This document shows, piece after piece, positions 1-7,853 of a DNA stretch of 53,071 bases (within the stretch, counting starts at the first letter, position 1; each line of letters starts with the position of its first letter). The position numbers and the translations under genes were made by a program. The notes below the pieces were generated by a model. It saw nothing but the letters and a program-made list of their open reading frames with translations. It ran no database searches and was not told the DNA's origin. Source of the DNA: Caulobacter sp. GTDB lineage: Bacteria; Pseudomonadota; Alphaproteobacteria; Caulobacterales; Caulobacteraceae. The DNA lies in assembly GCA_029866155.1 (NCBI GenBank), contig JARWZW010000073.1, positions 1-53,071 of the forward strand, in the 5' to 3' direction.

Positions 1-1
1 G

Positions 2-199
2 GACATGCGGGAGATCGATACCCTGCTTGACGTCACCACCCAGGTTGAAGGCCATACGATCTGCGCCTTGGGCGATGCGGCGGCCTGGCCGATCCAGGGC
101 CTGTTCCGCCACTTCCGCCACGAGGTCGAGGATCGAATCACCTCCTATCGTGCAGGACGTCCCCACGTGCAGGGCGTGACCCTGATCGCTGCGGAATAG
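2..199 (+). CDS. nuoF: NADH-quinone oxidoreductase subunit F, 3' end only
   Basis: This is the C-terminal ~65 residues of the NADH- and FMN-binding subunit of respiratory complex I, cut by the left window edge. The visible part carries the family's conserved tail: a stretch reading [18 protein letters not shown] followed by [11 protein letters not shown], with the cysteine of the last 4Fe-4S ligand set lying upstream of the window. In the complex, NuoF oxidises NADH in the cytoplasmic arm and passes electrons to NuoE and NuoG. In most nuo operons nuoG follows directly; here about 3 kb separates the two genes. Identity is secure from the motif and from the nuoG-N genes downstream. Nothing can be said about the catalytic N-terminal part. 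Confidence 0.93.
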   Translation, partial: DMREIDTLLDVTTQVEGHTICALGDAAAWPIQGLFRHFRHEVEDRITSYRAGRPHVQGVTLIAAE

Positions 200-556
200 G
201 GCGGTTGGGCCCGGAATCACTGTAGCGTCATGCCTTCGCATCCGCAGCCGGGGCTGATAAGGATCGTTTTGGAACTGCTCCCAGATGCGGTCAAAGTTCA
301 TTCTGGGGGGACACGATGCGCGGTAAGGTCTTGTGGCACCGCGTCAACGTCGAGCGTAGGAATCTCGAAACTAGGTGCCTGCACTGCCGCATGTTGGTTG
401 CCCAAACCTCAACCCTGAACGAGCCCAGCCCTACGCTAAATCCAAAGTCCAGCTGTCCCAGGATTTCTAACGCGGTCCAGTCTTTGCGAATATCCCGTTT
501 CAGGATATTCAAGCTCGCGGGCAATTTTTAGCTTCATTTACAAGGGGGGTAATAGG
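200..556. other. Gene-free gap between nuoF and the TM2-SPFH cassette
   Basis: I see no convincing gene in these 357 bases. Short frames on both strands lack recognisable motifs and good ribosome binding sites. Base composition falls from the GC-rich nuoF sequence towards the AT-richer cassette. The right half probably holds the cassette promoter, and it contains the inverted repeat listed separately at 488-510. A run of five T residues (524-528) follows that repeat. Confidence 0.5.
488..510. promoter_or_regulatory. Inverted repeat upstream of the TM2-SPFH cassette
   Basis: A perfect 8-bp inverted repeat, GAATATCC-(7 nt)-GGATATTC, lies about 47 bases before the first cassette gene. The arms are AT-rich compared with nuo DNA. 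It could be an operator for a dimeric regulator, or an RNA hairpin: a T-run lies 14 bases downstream, which is too far for a classical terminator. The repeat is read directly from the sequence; its role is inferred. Confidence 0.4.
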
Positions 557-946
557 ATGCAGTGCTCGAGTTGTGGTGCCAGTAGCGATGGCGGAGAGAC
601 CTGTCGTTATTGCGGGGCGGCACAGGGTGTGACAACGCCGCCCCATGGCGGGGCGGCACCAGGTGTGGCAACGCCGCCTTATGCTGGTCTGTCAGGCGAC
701 AAGAACAAGATTGTCGCAGCACTGCTGGCTTTTTTCCTCGGCATGCTGGGCATTCACAAGTTCTATCTCGGCAAGACCAATGCCGGGATCATCATGCTGC
801 TCTCCGGCACCATCGGTTGGTTTTTTTTCGCCATTCCGCCCCTCGTCATCGGGATCATCGCCTTCATCGAGTTCATCATCTACCTGGTGAAGTCGGACCA
901 GCAGTTCCATCAGGATTATGTGGTGGGCGGCAAGAGCTGGTTCTGA
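557..946 (+). CDS. TM2-domain membrane protein with N-terminal zinc ribbon
   Basis: A 129-residue protein in three parts. An N-terminal mini zinc ribbon has two CxxC pairs (residues 3-6 and 16-19). A Pro/Gly/Ala-rich linker follows. A C-terminal TM2 domain (about 45-120) has two hydrophobic helices and the family signature around GxxGxHKFYLGKTNAGI. TM2 proteins are small two-helix membrane proteins whose biochemical role is mostly unknown; a zinc ribbon ahead of TM2 is common. The ATG is preceded by a G-rich ribosome binding site (GGGGGG, 9-14 bases upstream). The gene begins a cassette with an SPFH/SHOCT gene and a close TM2 paralogue at 2518, and together they interrupt the nuo operon. Family assignment is firm; function is not known. 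Confidence 0.85.
   Translation: MQCSSCGASSDGGETCRYCGAAQGVTTPPHGGAAPGVATPPYAGLSGDKNKIVAALLAFFLGMLGIHKFYLGKTNAGIIMLLSGTIGWFFFAIPPLVIGIIAFIEFIIYLVKSDQQFHQDYVVGGKSWF
671..946 (+). repeat. Direct repeat, copy 1 (TM2 coding segment)
   Basis: These 276 bases align without gaps to 2554-2829. By hand I count about 37 differences, roughly 87% identity. Most changes are at third codon positions: only seven of 91 aligned residues differ. The repeat includes the stop codon and starts after the zinc-ribbon region, so the duplication covers the TM2 domain but not the N-terminus. Confidence 0.85.
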
Positions 947-986
947 TCGGTTCATTGAGCCCTCGGATTTCTGGAGCACAAGTCAG

Positions 987-2042
987 ATGGCGATAATTGA
1001 TCGAGTGAAATGGGACGGTCATCCCAAAATCTTGGCATGGAAGTTCCCTGCCCAAGATTTGGCGACTTGGTCACACTTGATCGTGAATGAGACGCAGGAT
1101 GCATTTCTTGTTTCCGGTGGCGTTTATGAGGGCCCCTTTCCTGCGGGCAATCACGAATTGACCACCGAAAATCTGCCAATACTCCGTAATATTCTGGGGT
1201 TGGTATATGGTGGCAAAAGTCCATTCACAGCAGAGGTTTGGTTCGTCAACAAGACTGCCAACCTAGACGTGAAATGGGGCACCCCTGACCCAATACAGGT
1301 TATCGATCCAACATATAGTATTGCGGTTTCCGTCAGAGCGTTTGGTCAGTTCGGTTTAAGGGTTGTCGACTCCAAGAAGCTACTCATGACGCTGGTGGGC
1401 TCGCTGGGGCATTTTTCAGTTGAAAAATTCACTGAGTATATTCGAGGCTCTTTGATATCTCGCATCAAGAAAGTGATCAGCGAGACGATCATCAAAGGCA
1501 AGGTCTCTGTCTTTGAATTGAATGTCAAAATCGAAGATATTGCAGCTGAAGTCGAGGAGCGCATCAGCCCTCTCGCTCATGAATATGGCGTTCAAGTCGT
1601 AGGCTTTCACATCAATTCGTTGAACATTCCTCCTGACGATGCAGGTATGACACGCCTAAAATCCGCATTGGCGAGAAAGTCTGAGATGGATATTGTTGGT
1701 TACAGCTTCCAGCAAGAGCGACAATTTGATGTGATGGAAGCTGCAGCAGGCAGTCCGGCGGGAGGCGCTGCAGCGATGCTTGGCGCAGCGTTCGGCGTTG
1801 GAGCTGCTGCACCACTTAGCGCCGCTTTAGGAAGCGCATTTAATCAATTGTCATCAGGGCAAACTGCTCAGCCCGCCGCTCAAGCCAATCCTGCCGCTGC
1901 TGTCGCGGCAGCACCATCAATCGCGCCGATCAGCATGATCGAAAAAATCGAAACGCTGAAAAAACTTGCGGAGCTGAAAGAGGCTGGCATTCTATCTCAA
2001 GAGGAATTCGATAATGAAAAATCGAAAATTCTGGGAGCCTAG
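987..2042 (+). CDS. SPFH/Band 7-like protein with C-terminal SHOCT domain (YdjI-like)
   Basis: A 351-residue protein read from the ATG at 987. A longer frame from 918 would overlap the TM2 gene and adds residues unlike the family. The N-terminal ~230 residues look like the YdjI type of SPFH domain (Band_7_1, once annotated 'virion core protein'), opening with a WDG motif. A Gly/Ala-rich hydrophobic stretch follows (about 240-300). A SHOCT domain closes the protein (about 315-351, LKKLAELKEAGILSQEEFD). From family knowledge, SPFH proteins form membrane-associated oligomers; Bacillus YdjI works with YdjG/YdjH and a PspA-like protein in membrane stress. Its neighbours here are small membrane proteins, one with a zinc ribbon, which fits that theme. 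Lower GC and AT-ending codons suggest transfer. Family is fairly sure; role is inferred. Confidence 0.8.
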   Translation: MAIIDRVKWDGHPKILAWKFPAQDLATWSHLIVNETQDAFLVSGGVYEGPFPAGNHELTTENLPILRNILGLVYGGKSPFTAEVWFVNKTANLDVKWGTPDPIQVIDPTYSIAVSVRAFGQFGLRVVDSKKLLMTLVGSLGHFSVEKFTEYIRGSLISRIKKVISETIIKGKVSVFELNVKIEDIAAEVEERISPLAHEYGVQVVGFHINSLNIPPDDAGMTRLKSALARKSEMDIVGYSFQQERQFDVMEAAAGSPAGGAAAMLGAAFGVGAAAPLSAALGSAFNQLSSGQTAQPAAQANPAAAVAAAPSIAPISMIEKIETLKKLAELKEAGILSQEEFDNEKSKILGA

Positions 2043-2044
2043 CA

Positions 2045-2398
2045 ATGAAAATAAGACTATTTCCAATAGTCTTTGCGTCGATCTGCGCGGCCTTGGTCTC
2101 GTTTGTCTATTACAGATTTGGAATTAACTCTATACATTTAGGAAATTTCGTATTCATAGTCACAATTTTCGCAGCATTCGCGGCCCTATCCTATAGATCG
2201 TCAAGTGATCGTGCGGCATTCAGAAAAAATCGAATTGCAGTGATCTACTTTATAAGTGTGCTTAATATTTTTGTATCGGGCGTTTGCTTAGCTCTTTCAA
2301 TCTCAGGTATGGTAAGCGTCGCTTCCTTCACATACGCTATATCTATCGTGTTCAGCGTTCTGAGTGTTTATACGGTTTTCTCAGCGACAAAGCGCTGA
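2045..2398 (+). CDS. Small four-helix membrane protein, unknown function
   Basis: A 117-residue protein starting two bases after the SPFH gene stop, with GGGAG inside the end of that gene as ribosome binding site, so translation is probably coupled. Four hydrophobic segments are visible at about 4-23, 35-50, 64-88 and 91-111. The short loops include a basic stretch (RSSSDRAAFRKNR) between the second and third. I do not recognise a family. Codon use is unlike the rest of the window: ATA, AGA, CTA and TTA codons are frequent, as expected for recently acquired DNA. Position suggests it works with the SPFH and TM2 proteins, but that is context only. Confidence 0.65.
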   Translation: MKIRLFPIVFASICAALVSFVYYRFGINSIHLGNFVFIVTIFAAFAALSYRSSSDRAAFRKNRIAVIYFISVLNIFVSGVCLALSISGMVSVASFTYAISIVFSVLSVYTVFSATKR

Positions 2399-2517
2399 CA
2401 ATGGCAACATTCTAGAGTGCCGTCTGTGTCCCGCTTTGGTGGTTATTTGTTTCAATCGGATGCATGTTGTCTTGGAGCCTATTTCTGGTCCAGTCTTAAC
2501 CAAAGTCCTGATCCAAG

Positions 2518-2829
2518 GTGTCGGCAGGTTCGGCCCGCAGCGTGTTTGTCACCACGCCGCCCTATGCTGGCCTTTCAGGTGACAAGAACAAGATCGTGGC
2601 CGCCCTTCTGGCCTTCTTCATTGGCATGCTGGGCATCCACAAGTTCCATCTCGGCAAGACCAATGCCGGGATCATCATGCTGCTTTGTGGCACGATCGGC
2701 TGGATCCTGTTCGCCATCCCGCCCCTGGTGATCGGCCTGATCGCCTTCATCGAGTTCATCATCTATCTGGTCAAATCCGACCAGCAGTTCCACCAGGACT
2801 ATGTGGTGGGCGACAAGAGCTGGTTCTGA
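2518..2829 (+). CDS. TM2-domain membrane protein, second copy without zinc ribbon
   Basis: A protein of about 103 residues whose TM2 domain matches that of the gene at 557 in 84 of 91 aligned positions. The N-terminal CxxC pairs are missing; the frame begins at a GTG at 2518 (or a second GTG at 2542) with only a short unrelated leader. I see no strong ribosome binding site, so expression level is doubtful. The DNA just upstream (2399-2517) is non-coding and AT-richer, like the preceding gene. Most nucleotide differences from copy 1 are silent, which argues that both copies have been kept under protein-level selection. It might be the ancestral gene of this locus or a truncated duplicate; the window alone cannot decide. 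Confidence 0.72.
   Translation: MSAGSARSVFVTTPPYAGLSGDKNKIVAALLAFFIGMLGIHKFHLGKTNAGIIMLLCGTIGWILFAIPPLVIGLIAFIEFIIYLVKSDQQFHQDYVVGDKSWF
2554..2829 (+). repeat. Direct repeat, copy 2 (TM2 coding segment)
   Basis: Partner of the repeat at 671-946, in the same orientation and 1,883 bases downstream. The SPFH and four-helix genes lie between the copies, so recombination between them would remove exactly those two genes and leave a single TM2 gene. Confidence 0.85.
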
Positions 2830-3206
2830 CGGATTGGGGACGGGGCGTGTCCCCGCCCTGATGGTCACAGGCGGCCGACAGGCAGGCCAGGTGCGGTTGG
2901 GGTCAGGAGGCCCGGACGATGGCGAGGTGTCCCGGTGGAAGCCTGGCCCCTCAGGATCCACCATCGGCCTGCCGGCGTCCGCCTCCGGGCGCAGACAGGG
3001 AAGGGAATTGGCTTTGGGCGCCTATCCAGGCCGGTGCGGGCGGTCCCGGTTTGCCGAGTCCCGGTCTTCGGGAAGTGCTCCCGGAGGCTCTGGACTTCAG
3101 TCAGGTCGCCGGAAAGTTTGAGAACCATTCTCAATCCCCTCCTCCCCCTTGAACCGTGACGGAAACTGGTTCACGAACCGCGCCAATTCAGGGTTCCGGA
3201 CACACT
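2830..3206. other. Gene-free gap before nuoG
   Basis: No convincing gene in these 377 GC-rich bases. Frames on either strand have no recognisable motif. Directly after the TM2 stop a hairpin can form (GGGGAC at 2836-2841 with GTCCCC at 2849-2854), without a T-run. Near the right end are the Fur-box-like palindrome at 3118-3134 and a short GGTTC-AC-GAACC repeat (about 3168-3179). The gap probably carries an internal promoter for nuoG onward, but I cannot place its -35/-10 with confidence. Confidence 0.45.
3118..3134. promoter_or_regulatory. Perfect palindrome resembling a Fur box, upstream of nuoG
   Basis: TTGAGAA-CCA-TTCTCAA is a perfect 7-3-7 palindrome that ends 72 bases before the nuoG start. 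It closely resembles the GAGAATCATTCTC-type Fur core and, less closely, the Irr iron-control element TTTAGAA-N3-TTCTAAA. Complex I is rich in iron, and iron-dependent control of its genes by Fur is known in related bacteria. The palindrome is read directly; the regulator is inferred. Confidence 0.5.
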
Positions 3207-5267
3207 ATGCCCAAAGCCAAGGTCAACGGCGTCGAGGTCGAATTTGAACCCGGCATGACGGTTCTGCAGGTGGCGGAACTGGCCGGGGAAGAGATTCCGC
3301 GCTTCTGCTACCATGAGCGTCTGTCGATCGCCGGCAATTGCCGCATGTGCCTGGTCGAGGTGAAGCCCGGCCCGCCCAAGCCCCAGGCCAGCTGCGCCCT
3401 TCCGGCCGCTGACAATCAGGAAATTTTCACCCGCACCCCGATGGTCAAGAAGGCCCGGGAAGGTGTGATGGAGTTCCTGCTGATTAACCATCCGCTGGAC
3501 TGCCCGATCTGCGACCAGGGCGGCGAATGTGATCTGCAGGATCAGGCCATGGGCTATGGCCGTGACGACACCCGCTACGAAGAGAACAAGCGGGCTGTCG
3601 AAGAAAAGGAAATGGGTCCGCTCATCAAGACCGTGATGACCCGCTGCATCCAGTGCACCCGCTGCGTGCGGTTCATCACTGAGGTGGCCGGGGTTCCGGA
3701 GATCGGCCTCATCAGCCGTGGCGAAGATGTGGAAATCACCACCTATCTTGGCGCGGCGGTGACCAGCGAACTGAGCGGCAACGTCAACGACCTTTGCCCT
3801 GTCGGCGCCCTGACCCACAGGCCCTGGGCCTTCAACTATCGCCCCTGGGAACTTAAGAAGACCCAGAGCGTGGATGTCATGGACGCGCTGGGCAGCGCCA
3901 TCCGCGTCGACAGTCGCGGGGCCGCCGTGCTGCGTGTCCTCCCGCGCATCAACGAAGACGTCAATGAAGAGTGGCTGAGCGACAAGAGCCGCTATGCAGT
4001 GGATGGCCTGGGCCGTCAGCGCCTTGACCGGCCCTATGTCCGCAAGGATGGCAAGCTTCTGCCGGCCAGTTGGCCCGAGGCCTTCGCCGCCATCGCCGAA
4101 AAGGTCACTGCAACCCCGGCTGAGCGCATCGGGGTTGTGGCGGGCGACCTGCAGGATGCCGAGTCGCTGAAGGCGGCCCTCGACCTGTTCACGGCCCTGG
4201 GCGTCCGGAATCTGGACTGCCGTCAGGATGGCTCGGCCCTGGGATCCGGCCCGCGTGAAGGCTGGCTGTTCAACTCGACCCTGGCCGGGATCGAGGCGGC
4301 CGACGTGGTGCTCATCGTCGGCGCCAATCCCCGCCTCGAGGCCCCGGTGTTCAATACCCGCCTGCGCAAGCAGTGGGTCGCCGGCCAGACCCGGATCGGT
4401 CTGATCGGTGAACAGGCCGACCTGACCTATCAGTACGACTATCTGGGCGCGGGACCGGCGACGGTCGCCGGCCTCGCAAAGTCCCGTTCCGATTTCGCCA
4501 AGGCCTTCAAGGCGGCGCAGCGGCCGGCCATCATCATCGGCCAGGGCGCCCTGGCGCGCGAGGATGGCGCGGCTGTCCTCAAGGCCCTTGCTGGCCTGGC
4601 ATCCAGCGTAAAGCTGGTGCGTGAAGGCTGGAACGGCTGGAACGTGCTGCACAGCGCCGCCGCCCGTGTCGCCGGACTGGACCTCGGCCTTGTTCCCGGC
4701 CAAGGCGCATTGTCGACCCGGGACATGCTGAAGCCTGGCGCCCTGGACCTGCTGTTCCTGCTGGGCGCCGACGAGTGCGAGGCCTCGGCCTCCGGCGCCT
4801 TTACGGTCTATCTTGGCAGCCATGGCGACCGCGGCGCCCACAAGGCCGACGTGATCCTGCCGGGCGCGGCCTATACCGAAAAGAACGGTCTCTATGTAAA
4901 CACCGAGGGCCGGGTCCAGATGGGCGAACGGGCGGTGTTTCCCAAGGGCGAGGCCAGGGAAGACTGGGCCATCCTGCGGGCTCTCTCGGACCGGCTGGGC
5001 AAGACCCTGCCCTATGACAGTCTCGACCAACTGCGGGCGAAGCTGTTTGCCGACCATCCAACCTTCGGCCAGATCGACTTCGCGCCGGGCTCGATACCGA
5101 CCGTCTTTGACCTATCCGCCCTGGGCGCAGAGGGCGAACTGTCCGACATCCCCTTCAAGTCTGCGGTGGAAGCCTTCCACCTGACCAATCCCATTGCGCG
5201 CGCCAGCGTGACCATGGCCGAATGTGCGGCCCTGGCCTCGGGCAGCGCCAAGATGGCGGCGGAGTAA
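3207..5267 (+). CDS. nuoG: NADH-quinone oxidoreductase subunit G
   Basis: The iron-sulfur scaffold of the complex I electron-input arm, 686 residues. The N-terminal 2Fe-2S domain has C34, C45, C48 and C63. The His/Cys-ligated 4Fe-4S site has H95, C99, C102 and C108. The next 4Fe-4S site starts at C147/C150/C153, with a fourth cysteine in [10 protein letters not shown] long molybdopterin-oxidoreductase-like domain that no longer binds molybdenum follows. I start it at ATG 3207 (MPKAKVNG), which matches family N-termini; an in-frame GTG at 3156 would add 17 unlikely residues. A Fur-like palindrome lies upstream. The next gene, nuoH, begins four bases after the stop. Confidence 0.96.
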   Translation: MPKAKVNGVEVEFEPGMTVLQVAELAGEEIPRFCYHERLSIAGNCRMCLVEVKPGPPKPQASCALPAADNQEIFTRTPMVKKAREGVMEFLLINHPLDCPICDQGGECDLQDQAMGYGRDDTRYEENKRAVEEKEMGPLIKTVMTRCIQCTRCVRFITEVAGVPEIGLISRGEDVEITTYLGAAVTSELSGNVNDLCPVGALTHRPWAFNYRPWELKKTQSVDVMDALGSAIRVDSRGAAVLRVLPRINEDVNEEWLSDKSRYAVDGLGRQRLDRPYVRKDGKLLPASWPEAFAAIAEKVTATPAERIGVVAGDLQDAESLKAALDLFTALGVRNLDCRQDGSALGSGPREGWLFNSTLAGIEAADVVLIVGANPRLEAPVFNTRLRKQWVAGQTRIGLIGEQADLTYQYDYLGAGPATVAGLAKSRSDFAKAFKAAQRPAIIIGQGALAREDGAAVLKALAGLASSVKLVREGWNGWNVLHSAAARVAGLDLGLVPGQGALSTRDMLKPGALDLLFLLGADECEASASGAFTVYLGSHGDRGAHKADVILPGAAYTEKNGLYVNTEGRVQMGERAVFPKGEAREDWAILRALSDRLGKTLPYDSLDQLRAKLFADHPTFGQIDFAPGSIPTVFDLSALGAEGELSDIPFKSAVEAFHLTNPIARASVTMAECAALASGSAKMAAE

Positions 5268-5271
5268 CCCC

Positions 5272-6351
5272 GTGCCTGCAACCGATTTCTGGGCCACCGG
5301 ACTGGGCTGGTTCACGCTGAGCGTCCTGCAGATCCTGGCCGTGACGGTCTGGATCCTGCTCAGCCTCGCCTTCCTGCTGCTGGCGGATCGCAAGATCTGG
5401 GCCGGGGTGCAGATGCGCAAGGGGCCCAATGTCGTCGGACCTTTCGGACTCCTGCAGTCGTTCGCCGACTTCCTGAAGTTTCTGCTGAAGGAAATCGTCA
5501 TCCCGGCTGGCGCTGACAAGACCGTCTTCCTGCTGGCGCCCCTCCTGACTTTCGTCCTGGCCTTTGCGGCCTGGGCGGTGGTTCCCCTGGCCCCGGGCTG
5601 GGTCATCGCAGACGTGAATGTCGCGGTCCTCTACATCTTCGCGATCAGTTCGCTGGGGGTCTACGGGATCATCATGGGCGGCTGGGCGTCCAATTCGAAA
5701 TACCCCTTCCTGGGCGGCCTGCGTTCCGCGGCCCAGATGGTTTCCTATGAGGTCTCCATCGGTTTTGTGATCATCACCGTGATCCTGCTGGCCGGGACCA
5801 TGAACCTGCAGCAGATCATCGAGCTGCAGGCCGGCGGTTTCTGGAACTGGAACTTCCTGGGCGGCGGCCTCAAGAACCTGCCGATCATGGCCGTCATGTT
5901 GGTGATGACCGTGATCTTCTTCATCTCGGCCCTGGCCGAAACCAACCGTCCGCCCTTTGACCTGCCCGAGGCGGAGTCCGAACTGGTGGCCGGCTATCAG
6001 GTGGAATACAGCTCCACCCCGTATCTGCTGTTCATGATCGGTGAATACGCCAACATCGTCCTGATGTGCGCCCTGATCACCATCCTGTTCTTTGGTGGAT
6101 GGCAGGCGCCGTTCCCGACCCCCTGGCTGGCCGACTGGCCGGCGACGGCGGCCAGCTTCTTTGGTTTCTTCTGGTTCTTCCTGAAGACCATCTTCTTCTT
6201 CTTCATGTTCGCCATGGTGAAGGCCATCGTGCCGCGATACCGCTATGACCAGCTGATGCGTCTGGGCTGGAAGATCTTCCTGCCGACCTCCCTGGTGGCG
6301 GTGGCCCTGGTCGCGGGCTGGCGGGTCTACAGCCGTGGGGCCGGACTTTGA
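5272..6351 (+). CDS. nuoH: NADH-quinone oxidoreductase subunit H
   Basis: A membrane subunit of complex I that, with the peripheral arm, forms the quinone-binding cavity. The 359-residue protein has about eight hydrophobic helices and the family's conserved loops, including [17 protein letters not shown] near the N-terminus and [24 protein letters not shown]. The start is a GTG at 5272, with GGAG at the end of nuoG as ribosome binding site. An ATG at 5224 would overlap nuoG by 44 bases and give a non-conserved, non-hydrophobic leader. The nuoH stop overlaps the start of the small lipoprotein gene. Confidence 0.95.
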   Translation: MPATDFWATGLGWFTLSVLQILAVTVWILLSLAFLLLADRKIWAGVQMRKGPNVVGPFGLLQSFADFLKFLLKEIVIPAGADKTVFLLAPLLTFVLAFAAWAVVPLAPGWVIADVNVAVLYIFAISSLGVYGIIMGGWASNSKYPFLGGLRSAAQMVSYEVSIGFVIITVILLAGTMNLQQIIELQAGGFWNWNFLGGGLKNLPIMAVMLVMTVIFFISALAETNRPPFDLPEAESELVAGYQVEYSSTPYLLFMIGEYANIVLMCALITILFFGGWQAPFPTPWLADWPATAASFFGFFWFFLKTIFFFFMFAMVKAIVPRYRYDQLMRLGWKIFLPTSLVAVALVAGWRVYSRGAGL

Positions 6352-6593
6352 TCCAGCGCCTGGTCCTCTGCGCCGGAATGGCGGCCCTCACGGCCTGCGC
6401 CAACGGGTCCGAGCCGGCCAATCCCGGCACCTACACCCTGGGCCGGGGACTGGTGAGCTATGACGTGATGCGCCGCGCCAAGGACCAGTGCACGGCCGAC
6501 GGTGGCGCCGTTCGCCCCAAGAGCGAGGGTGGCGACACCGCCCAGATGAGCAACTATCAGTGCGTGATCCCGGCCGGGGGAAAGTCCCAATGA
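6348..6593 (+). CDS. Small predicted lipoprotein encoded inside the nuo operon
   Basis: An 81-residue protein with a TTG start overlapping the nuoH stop (TTGA), and its own stop overlapping the nuoI ATG (ATGA), so it is translationally coupled on both sides. The N-terminus is a short lipoprotein signal ([13 protein letters not shown]) with the lipobox cysteine at 17. The mature part has two further cysteines (residues 49 and 72 by my count) that could form a disulfide, and conserved-looking [11 protein letters not shown] and Tyr/Asn-rich segments. I know no named family. Precise packing between nuoH and nuoI suggests co-expression with complex I, perhaps as an assembly or envelope-side factor; this is inference. 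An alternative ATG start at 6378 would destroy the signal. Confidence 0.7.
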   Translation: MIQRLVLCAGMAALTACANGSEPANPGTYTLGRGLVSYDVMRRAKDQCTADGGAVRPKSEGGDTAQMSNYQCVIPAGGKSQ

Positions 6594-7081
6594 TCCAGCG
6601 AATCGGACAGGCGATCCGGGGCGCAGCCCTGCTGGACTTCGTGGGGGCCTTTGGCCTGGCCATGAAGCACATGCTCGCGCCCAAGAAGACGATCATCTAC
6701 CCCAATGAACGGGGCCCCCAGTCTCCGCGGTTCCGGGGTGAGCATGCCCTGCGCCGGTATCCGTCCGGCGAGGAGCGCTGCATCGCCTGCAAGCTCTGCG
6801 AGGCCATCTGTCCGGCCCAGGCCATCTATATCGAGGCCGAGCCTCGCGAGGACGGTAGCCGCAGGACCACCCGATACGACATCGACATGGTCAAATGCAT
6901 CTATTGCGGCCTGTGTCAGGAGGCCTGCCCGGTGGATGCGATCGTCGAGGGGCCAAACACCGAGTACGCCACGGAGACGCGGGAAGAACTCTATTACGAC
7001 AAGGCGCGGTTGCTGGATAACGGCGACCGCTGGGAGCGTGAGATCGCAAAGAATCTGGAACTCGACGCCCCCTATCGGTAA
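6590..7081 (+). CDS. nuoI: NADH-quinone oxidoreductase subunit I
   Basis: A ferredoxin-like subunit of 163 residues that carries two 4Fe-4S clusters and links NuoG's chain to the quinone site. Two CxxCxxCxxxCP motifs are plain: [12 protein letters not shown] (from residue 64) and [12 protein letters not shown]. The conserved [18 protein letters not shown] run precedes the first. The start ATG overlaps the previous stop. The stop codon lies in the loop of a 10-bp hairpin (7061-7093), and a 154-base gap separates it from nuoJ. Confidence 0.96.
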   Translation: MIQRIGQAIRGAALLDFVGAFGLAMKHMLAPKKTIIYPNERGPQSPRFRGEHALRRYPSGEERCIACKLCEAICPAQAIYIEAEPREDGSRRTTRYDIDMVKCIYCGLCQEACPVDAIVEGPNTEYATETREELYYDKARLLDNGDRWEREIAKNLELDAPYR

Positions 7082-7093
7082 GAGGGCGTCGAG
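7061..7093 (+). other. Hairpin spanning the nuoI stop codon
   Basis: CTCGACGCCC (7061-7070) pairs perfectly with GGGCGTCGAG (7084-7093), with the TAA stop in the 13-base loop. The stem can extend through GAAC/GTTC with one bulged C. No T-run follows, so it is more likely an RNA processing, stability or polarity element than an intrinsic terminator. It marks the only sizeable gap in nuoG-nuoN. Confidence 0.45.
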
Positions 7094-7235
7094 GTTCGGG
7101 GCGGGACTCACGCGCCTGATTGGCAGGACGGCCCTGAGCTGTTCATGAGCGTCGCGCGCATCACCTCGATGCGCTGTGGCGGGTCTTCGGGATCGGTCCC
7201 GGGGGCCATGGAAATTGGGAAGGGGTAAGGGCCGC

Positions 7236-7853
7236 ATGGCCTTGCAAGCGATAGCCTTCTACGTGATGGCGACGGTGACGGTGTTCGCGGCGCTGGCCGT
7301 GGTGCTGGCCAAGAACCCTGTGCACTCGGTGCTGTTCCTGATCACGGCCTTCTTCAGCGCGGCCGGCCTGTTCGTACTGCTGGGGGCGGAGTTCCTGGCG
7401 ATGCTGCTGGTGGTGGTCTATGTCGGCGCAGTCGCGGTCCTGTTCCTATTCGTCGTCATGATGCTGGACGTCGATTTCGTCGCCCTGAGGCAAGGATTTG
7501 CCCGCTACCTGCCGATCGGCGGCGTGATTGCCGGCATCCTGACCATCGAGATGATTGTCGTCGCCACCATGGTCGCCACCAAGGGCGCTGCGTCCCGGGT
7601 CTCGGGGCCTCAGGCTTCGCTGCCCGACGTCACCAACGCCGAGACGATCGGGCGGGTGCTCTATACCGACTATGTCTATTTCTTCCAGGCGGCCGGTCTT
7701 GTGCTGCTGGTGGCCATGATCGGCGCCATCGTCCTGACCCTTCGCCACAAGCCGGGCGTCCGGCGGCAGAACGTCTCGGCCCAGACGGCCCGTAACCCCA
7801 AGAGCGGCATGCGGATGGTCGATATCCAGCCGGGCGCCGGAGAAGGCGAATGA
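7236..7853 (+). CDS. nuoJ: NADH-quinone oxidoreductase subunit J
   Basis: A membrane subunit of 205 residues with five hydrophobic helices. The family hallmarks are [11 protein letters not shown] and the third-helix segment [18 protein letters not shown], which contains the conserved tyrosine and the pi-bulge region that couples quinone reduction to proton pumping. The ATG at 7236 has a purine-rich binding site (GGAAGGGG/TAAGGG). The soluble C-terminal tail is longer than in E. coli, as is usual in alphaproteobacteria. The last bases overlap the nuoK start (ATGA). Confidence 0.95.
   Translation: MALQAIAFYVMATVTVFAALAVVLAKNPVHSVLFLITAFFSAAGLFVLLGAEFLAMLLVVVYVGAVAVLFLFVVMMLDVDFVALRQGFARYLPIGGVIAGILTIEMIVVATMVATKGAASRVSGPQASLPDVTNAETIGRVLYTDYVYFFQAAGLVLLVAMIGAIVLTLRHKPGVRRQNVSAQTARNPKSGMRMVDIQPGAGEGE

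Noticed and set aside
1..301. An open minus-strand frame of 100 codons from ATG 301 (MNFDRIWEQFQNDPYQPRL...) running off the left edge.
   Set aside because: Two thirds of it is exactly antisense to nuoF, where open shadow frames are expected in GC-rich DNA, and no ribosome binding site precedes the ATG. It cannot be judged without sequence to the left.
918..986. N-terminal extension of the SPFH protein to 918.
   Set aside because: It overlaps the TM2 coding end in another frame, and the extra residues do not resemble the family N-terminus (MAIIDRVKWDG).
2865..3134. Minus-strand frame starting MRMVLKLSGDLTEVQ in the pre-nuoG gap.
   Set aside because: No binding site or recognisable domain, and an Arg/Pro/Gly-rich composition typical of shadow frames. 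Its start overlaps the palindrome.
3171..5057. A 628-codon minus-strand frame opposite nuoG.
   Set aside because: It is antisense to nuoG, whose cysteine ligands are all in place; the antisense product has no domain and a shadow composition.
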